Shown here: positions 58,336 to 64,000 of the stretch, one piece after another | Layout: the number at the start of each line of letters is the position of its first letter | Position numbering within the stretch: position 1 is the stretch's first letter | Source of the DNA: Platycnemis pennipes | Lineage: Eukaryota > Arthropoda > Insecta > Odonata > Platycnemididae | Assembly (NCBI GenBank): GCA_933228895.1 | Contig: OW121848.1 | Coordinates: forward strand, 93,205,470-93,269,469 | Direction of reading: 5' to 3' | Length of the DNA: 64,000 bases | Program-made: the position numbers and the translations under genes | Notes under the pieces: model-generated | Seen by the model: only the letters and a program-made list of their open reading frames with translations | Told to the model about the DNA's origin: nothing | Databases searched by the model: none

Positions 58336-59310
58336 TACTGTAGTTGAGTCCACAAAACAAAATTTTTAATGATCTTTCCTCATATAAAGGACTAAAAATG
58401 CGCCAAATTTCAAATTTTTATTTTCATTTCAGCAAAGATAATGGACAACAAATTTTGAAAAATCAAGAACTTTATTGTTTACTTTATTTAAAAATCAAGA
58501 ATAAAAGTTTTTTTAAACCACGTAAGTCCACAGCTTAAACATTCTGCATATTTAAAGCATATACCAGTACCTTTCAAATAAAAAAATTACAAACATTATA
58601 TCTCTTTCCTTCCTATTTAAAAATAATGTTGCAAAAATTGATATTTTATAGTTAATTGATGAAAACTTTGAAGCAATATTTGGACTCTTAGACGTCTTAA
58701 TTTTAGGTCGATATTTCTTCTTACCTTTACTTTATATTTCTTTTATCTAGTTCATTATTTACTGAATAGATTGGTTTTTGTTTGATTGTTCTATGATACA
58801 TGGAATTGGGGATATTTGCTTTTCTGCAGAACACTGTTACCCTTAATCGGTGTTTTGTTAACATGAAAATGGCAACTACAGTTGAGCACCCTTAATCCGG
58901 GAATCCGTAATCCGGGAACACCCATAATCCGGCAAGTTTGCCATGACCACCTACCCGGTACTTCATAGAAAATGCCGAAACATTGCTTCATAACCTGCCG
59001 AGATATTATCCCATTCCATTCTTAATGTTAATTTTTCCATTCCGAGAATCTGAATAATTTAAACATATTAATTTCTGGTACGTCGTGTACACTGGAATTA
59101 TTCTGCAACTTGAACTAAACATACAAAATTGAAGACTCCGATACGGAGTACGACTAGTTTTCAGATCGGCCACTCACAATGGCGCGCGCATTTTTCATTG
59201 AGCACTAGACGTAATTTGATAAAATTATCTGTTATCTGCTTTTGTCTCTCCCTAATCATGTCTAATCTATACAGTTGTGGCTACAGCATAGGCATGAGGC
59301 TCAGCACTAA

Positions 59311-59466
59311 GCGTTAACGATCGCAGAAAAAGTGCAATTCGTGAAAAAGCTTGACGCCCTTGCATCGGTAAAGAGCTTGTCTGAAACACACTGCGTGGGA
59401 ACTTTGACAATAAAACACATTAAGAAGCTGAAAGAGAAAATCCTCAAAATTTTAATGTTAAAGTGA
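59311..59466 (+). pseudogene. Tigger transposase N-terminal helix-turn-helix
   Basis: Reads LTIAEKVQFVKKLDAL, SVKSLSETHCVGTLTIKHIK, KLKEKILKIL, then a stop. This is the first helix-turn-helix of Tigger/Jerky-type proteins, which binds the transposon end. Confidence 0.8.
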
Positions 59467-60185
59467 CAAGAAGAAATGAATGACAGAGAAAAACTATGAG
59501 GCCCAGTCCATATCGATTCAGGCAGGGGCCTTACCTTCATAGTCTCAGATGTTATTGAATTTAACATATGTCAAACTTCAGGACGAAGTAAGTAATACGT
59601 ATATTTTAGTTTTGCCCAAAAAAATTTTTGGCCCGAGATACAGTCCACCGAACATGGGCCCGCGAGCGCTATTTTTCAAATGCGATTTTTGACAAAATAC
59701 TAAAATGCTCATATCTCAGGAACGGTTCAAGATATTTTGCTCCTTTTTATTTTATTTGAAAGATAATAATTTTGTGAGAAAAATGATATCCTTGATTTGA
59801 AAATGTGTGTCCACATTCTCTTGCTGCAATTTTTTTATTTTATTTTTTTTTATTTAAAAAAATTGTTTTTCTTAAAAATGCCAATCCTATAAATTTTTAT
59901 TTTTTTACTGTTTATCGGCACCATAGAGTACTACAATCCCTGAAAAGGAGAACTTCCACTTTTCAGTTTAACAGGTTTTATAAATTAATGTAATTTTTTA
60001 CCTTCCATGGTGAATTTCTTGATTGCAAGTTTTTATAATTTTGTTATTTTAAAACACCAATCTCAAAAAATTTGTACTGTTTGTGATTAACTAAAAACAA
60101 CAAATGAAACAAAGTTAGGAACTAGTTAAATGTTGATAATTTTTTTAGATTTTCTTTACTAATAACCTTCCAAATCATTAATGAT

Positions 60186-60470
60186 CTTCTGGAATAATGT
60201 GGAAGATTCTAGATGATTCCAAAACGTAACGGATCCTTCTAGAACAATTTGGAAGCTTCCAGATAATTTCAGATCATAATAGAACACACTTCAACAATCT
60301 ACAAACTTGCAAATAATTCCAGAATGTAACAAAATACTCTAGAACAATGTGAAGGCTTCCAGATAACTTCCGAAAACCTCTGAGGACAATGTGGAACCTT
60401 CCACATAATTAAAGAATGTAACAGAACTTTCTAGAAAAATCTGAAACTAACCAGAAAATTCTAAATGTTT
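60186..60470 (+). promoter_or_regulatory. Tandem array rich in heat-shock-element-like inverted pentamers
   Basis: About six degenerate ~50-bp units carry TTCTAGAACAAT, TGGAAGCTTCCAGAT and CCAGAATGTAACAGA. Pairs such as TTCTAGAA (about 60237-60244), GGAAGCTTCC (60251-60260), GGAACCTTCC and TTCTAGAA near 60430 are TTCnnGAA or GAAnnTTC, the core of heat-shock factor sites. It lies directly upstream of the TATA box of this transposon. Confidence 0.55.
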
Positions 60471-60479
60471 GACCTAGCA

Positions 60480-60510
60480 TATAAAAGGGAGGACACATGA
60501 ACTGTCAGTT
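60480..60510 (+). promoter_or_regulatory. Core promoter: TATA box plus initiator
   Basis: TATAAAAG at 60480-60487 and an arthropod-type initiator TCAGTT at 60505-60510, whose A lies 27 bp from the first T of the TATA box. The transposase ATG follows at 60634. Confidence 0.65.
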
Positions 60511-60633
60511 CAGTTGTCAACAGTCAAACAAAGAGAGTAGTGTAAAAATTTTTTTGTTAACAGTACCTGTGAAGGTTTTTGAGAATTCTGCTGACTGACT
60601 GGGTTGTGGTGTTTGTGGAAAAGACTATTTGAA

Positions 60634-62976
60634 ATGTCTTCTGACTGGGGCCATAGGAGAGTGAAGTGTGCTGACTATTTTCATATCCATAAAAGAGTGA
60701 TATATAAGACTAGCAAAAAGACTTCAGGTTGGAAATAAGAGTGCTCATTTTAAGACTCTGTTTCAAAGTGAAAATGTTTCCAGTAATGACTTTTTGTGTT
60801 CTAAATGCTTTAACACAATATCAAACATGACAATAAGTGAACAAGAAGCCCCCCATGTTGTGTGTGATGCAGATTTTGTAACTGCAGAGGAAGAACTACA
60901 TATCCTGAATCAGTCAGCTACAGAGGTTGGTGTTAGTCCTGTTAAGAAACCATGGTCAGTGAAGTCAATTCATGAGATGTATGCATCAAGAAAACAGAGA
61001 AATTTCTGGAGCAGTGGATGAGCATACCAGAACAAAACTGACCAAACTCTTCAAAGTAGAAATTTCAACTTCAGAAGAAAATGAACCAATAGGAGCTTGT
61101 GCAACCTGCCAAGAGTTTTTATCAAACATCAGTTCAGCTGTTGAATCATGTGCATCCTACAATGATAAGGTTCAAATTCTAACAATTATCCCAGTATCCT
61201 TTACAAAGAACCAAATTTTGCACCACATTCTATCTGCATCAAAATACATGGTGGACAAGACAAGAAATTTGAGGTCAGCAAAAGGAGTTTTTGGAAAACC
61301 AGATCCATTTTATGGTCATCCTGTGAATGAAGCAAATGTTCAAATTGCACAGTCATTTTATCTGGAAGATAAGTGGGACTGTTCTCGCCAGAGTGCCAAC
61401 AAAAAAGACATTATGACTATGACAGTTGCAGGAGAAAAAGTGGTGAAAGTGAAAAGATACATGACCCGCAGCATTAAAGAAACTTTCACCATATATAAGA
61501 AGGAACACTCAACATTGCATATTGGAAGATCAAAATTTTATGCATTACGACCTAAGTGGGTTGTTCCACATCCACCTAGAGATGTCTGTTTATGTTTGTA
61601 CTGTGCAAATTTTAAAATGAGTGGTAGCTTTGAAGAACTTACTTGAAGATATGACATATGACACCTTGGTTGGACATGTGAAGTCGTTAGTGGTCTGTGA
61701 CATAGAACGAGAGATATGTTTGTTTCAGGACTGTGGTGACTGCCCTGGAAAGGGGGGACTCGACTTACAGACACTTGGTCTGGATAGTGGAGCAGATAAC
61801 TCTTCTGAAGTTACATATGCAACATGGGAAGAAAATAAACTCATTAAGAAAACTGTTGCCATTGATACCTTCTTAGACGAACTTGTGAGGTGGACAGTGA
61901 AAGCAGTAACACACCAACATCTGAAGAAATTGCAACAAGAACACATTGCAGAAGTGAAGGGATGGGTAGAGGCTGCATGTTTAGTGCTTCACTGTGATTT
62001 TGCTGAGAACTGGTCTGTGGTTCTACCACAAGAAGTTCAAGGATATCACTGGAGTAATGACCAAGTTTCAATTTTTACAGTAGTGACATATTTTCAGAAC
62101 AAGACCACAAGTGTTGCAGTTATAAGTGATGACAGAGGACATGACTCAGCACATGCATTGTTGGCAATACACAAAATTATTTAACCACTGCAATCACAGG
62201 TAGAAAAGATCATAATTATTTCTGATGGTGCCCCTAGTCACTCCAAAAACCGTTACCAACTATTTGAACTTGCAAAGTCTCTTGTTCCAATGGAGTGGGT
62301 ATACAGTGCTACTGGACATGGTAAGGGGCCCTGTGATGGTGTACGAGGCCTGCTGAAGCACCATGCAACAAAACATAATCTTTCCAGCCCAAGTACAGCT
62401 GCAATTCAAAATGCCAAGGAGTTTACAAGAGTGGTGCAGTCACACACATCAATAAACCTGATCCTGTTGCCCAAAGAGGAAGTTGAAGAATTCCGCCAGC
62501 AGAAAATAAAAGAATGGTCGAACCAAACTACCCCTGTGAAAGGAATTCAGAAGACATGTCTGGACTCAAATTGATGGGCGAACTTATATTGCACGAACTA
62601 TAAAGAGCAAGAAAGAAGAAATATCATTTGTCCAACCAAGATCTCATAAATGCCAAGAGAATATTCAAATTCACTAACTACAAAAAGGAATGTTTGTGGC
62701 CTGTGTGTATGACTGTGACTGGTGGATTGCAGAGATTATAGATATTAGTTGTGAGTTAAGTGAAATCATTGTTAACTTTATGCTGCCACATGGACCGGCT
62801 GCTGGGTATAGATTCCCAGATGAAAGACAGTAACACCAACACCAGTGCTCACTTCCAATTCGCGATGTTTTGAAAATTTTGGGTGCCCCAGTTCCTATTG
62901 GTTCAACAGGAAGACATTTAATATCAAAGGAAGATACTGATGCGGTTGAACAAATTTTTAGTTCATTAAATTGCTA
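60634..62976 (+). pseudogene. Transposase of the 4.2-kb element, carrying stops and frameshifts
   Basis: Begins MSSDWGHRRVKCADYF, a stop at about 60737, then a frame with FLCSKCFNTI (zinc-knuckle-like). It shifts at about 61000 into ACATCQEFLSNI, GRSKFYALRPKWVVPHPPRD and CLCLYCANFK, shifts again at 61640 to CDIEREICLFQDCGDCPGKG and VLHCDFAENWSVVLPQEVQG. A stop at 62182 precedes IISDGAPSHSKNRY and GHGKGPCDGVRGLLKHHA. It ends VACVYDCDWWIAEI, ..., FSSLNC. The aspartates of CDFAEN and SDGA and an acidic residue after GPCDG are plausible DDE/D catalytic residues. Such proteins excise and reinsert the element. The copy is broken at several points, so not itself autonomous. Confidence 0.75.
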
Positions 62977-64000
62977 AATTCAGTTCTAAGCAGAGTGCAC
63001 AGAAGTATGCTTCGGAACCTGTACATTTTTTAACTTGCACATATATTTTGAAAGCTATTGATGTTTGAAACTTGTGTCTGTTACCCATATTTAAGAAGAA
63101 AAAAATGTCAAGTAAGACTTGAGATTTTGATTTTATGTGACCAATATCTAAGTATGTGGTAATGGAAACTGGCTTAATGTTTGGAAATTTTTTGAATTGT
63201 TTATAAAACCTGTTAAACTAAAAAGTGGAAGTTCTCCTTTTCAGGGATTGTAGTACTCTATGGTGCCGATAAACAGTAAAAAAATAAAAATTTTTAGGAT
63301 TGGCATTTTTAAGAAAAACAATTTTTTTAAATTAAAAAAAATAAAATAAAAAAATTGCAGCAAGAGAATGTGGACACACATTTTCAAATCAAGGATATCA
63401 TTTTTCTCACAAAATTATTATCTTTCAAATAAAACAAAAAGGAGCAAAATATCTTGAACCGTTCCTGAGATATGAGCATTTTAGTATTTTGTCAAAAATC
63501 GCATTTGAAAAATAGCGCTCGCGGGCCCATGTTCGGTGGACTGTATCTCGGGCCAAAAATTTTTTTGGGCAAAACTAAAATATACGTATTACTTACTTCG
63601 TCCTGAAGTTTGACATATGTTAAATTCAATAACATCTGAGACTATGAAGGTAAGATTTTTTCTTTGGCTGCCTGAATCGATATGGACTGGGCCATGAAAT
63701 AAAATTTAAGTGCTGATTTAGAACGCATGGTTGAAACTGCGTCCGAGTGAAGGGCTTAGTATTTCTGGCCTAATGCCAATGGAGCAGGCTAAACTATTTC
63801 GGAAGCAAATATAATATAAAATACGATGTGGGAAATTTCGCGTTCATGGAATAGTAATTCACAGTCATATCTAAAACACGCGTGGCTTAAATTGTGGTCT
63901 GCTTTAAGGTTTGATGTAGACAAAATATGTGGAGATTTCAAAGGCTTTCATGTTTTTGAGGATAAACGTATGATGATGGAGTTGGTTGACAGTGCAAGCA

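Larger units (their letters stand above)
53650..58525 (+). mobile_element. Degenerate DDE transposon, host of a LINE insertion
   Basis: Left (about 53660-53790) and right (about 58338-58515) ends are diverged inverted repeats sharing AAAGTTCTTGATTTTTC, TAGTCCTTTATATGAGGAA and TTTTGTTTTGTGGACTCAAC. Between them lies a decayed transposase related to that at 60634-62976. Outer borders are approximate. Confidence 0.65.
59500..63693 (+). mobile_element. 4.2-kb DNA transposon, long inverted repeats, Sola-like (tentative)
   Basis: Terminal inverted repeats of about 485-494 bp (59500-59984 and 63200-63693) start GGCCCAGTCCATATCGATTC and are nearly identical; one short segment near the tips differs (GGGGCC versus a longer A-rich stretch). 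ATGA is duplicated at both sides (59496-59499, 63694-63697). A 4-bp duplication, long inverted repeats and a single large transposase point to a superfamily such as Sola, but the name is my guess. The near-identity of the arms suggests recent activity or gene conversion. Confidence 0.85.
58879..64000 (+). mobile_element. Tigger-type DNA transposon, internally deleted and split; runs off the window
   Basis: After a TA (58877-58878) the end CAGTTGAGCACCCTTAATCC is a typical pogo/Tigger terminus. The transposase helix-turn-helix is at 59311-59466. A 4.2-kb transposon then interrupts it (59500-63693), and Tigger coding resumes at 63698 with DLERMVETAS and EGLSISGLMPMEQAKLFRKQ. A jump follows to the C-terminal block MWEISRSW, YLKHAWLKLWSAL and DFKGFHVFED at the window end. 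The catalytic DDE core is missing. Confidence 0.8.

Overview
This is an intron-rich, AT-rich animal nuclear window, most likely arthropod and probably insect. It holds two real host genes arranged head-to-head and buried in transposable elements. There is no operon structure, no CRISPR array and no recognisable tRNA or rRNA gene. The arthropod call rests on the insect-like non-muscle myosin essential light chain, the BAP55 orthologue, and the repeat mix (CR1-like LINEs, tRNA-derived SINEs, hAT, piggyBac, Tigger).

Host genes. On the minus strand a myosin essential light chain gene (Mlc-c type) runs from its ATG at 46363 to a last exon near 19111. Its four coding exons all join in phase 1, and its introns are 2.7, 8.4 and 15.7 kb. 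The last exon, as given, carries a one-base frameshift against the conserved C-terminus. On the plus strand an actin-related protein gene (BAP55/ACTL6, a subunit of SWI/SNF and other chromatin complexes) occupies 47144-49908 with five phase-0 exons and 437 residues. The two start codons are about 780 bp apart, so they may share a promoter region.

Layout. 1-19 kb lies downstream of Mlc-c and is a mosaic of fossils: hAT BED finger, CR1-like LINE 3' ends, LINE fragments, a piggyBac relic, a 2.8-kb hAT element with exact 8-bp target duplications and nested insertions, and a 264-bp hAT MITE. 19-46 kb is the Mlc-c gene. Its introns hold MITEs, SINEs, a Harbinger fragment, a Tigger fragment, an LTR-like segment, and a dead R2-like retrotransposon ending at a 2.25-kb minisatellite with 51-bp units and an 11-unit higher-order period. 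47-51 kb is BAP55. 51-64 kb is again transposon-rich: two foldback elements carrying hammerhead-ribozyme-like cores, a degenerate DDE transposon split by a Jockey/I-like LINE, and a nearly complete related 4.2-kb transposon that itself split a Tigger element running off the right end.

Most notable signals: (i) the 4.2-kb transposon has, upstream of a good TATA box plus initiator, about six degenerate ~50-bp repeats full of inverted GAA/TTC pentamers, which look like heat-shock elements; (ii) two foldback elements place hammerhead-like cores in divergent orientation, one with a TATA box about 30 bp upstream of each core; (iii) two nestings are proved by both target duplications and resumed reading frames. 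All calls are by eye from the sequence; no search was run.
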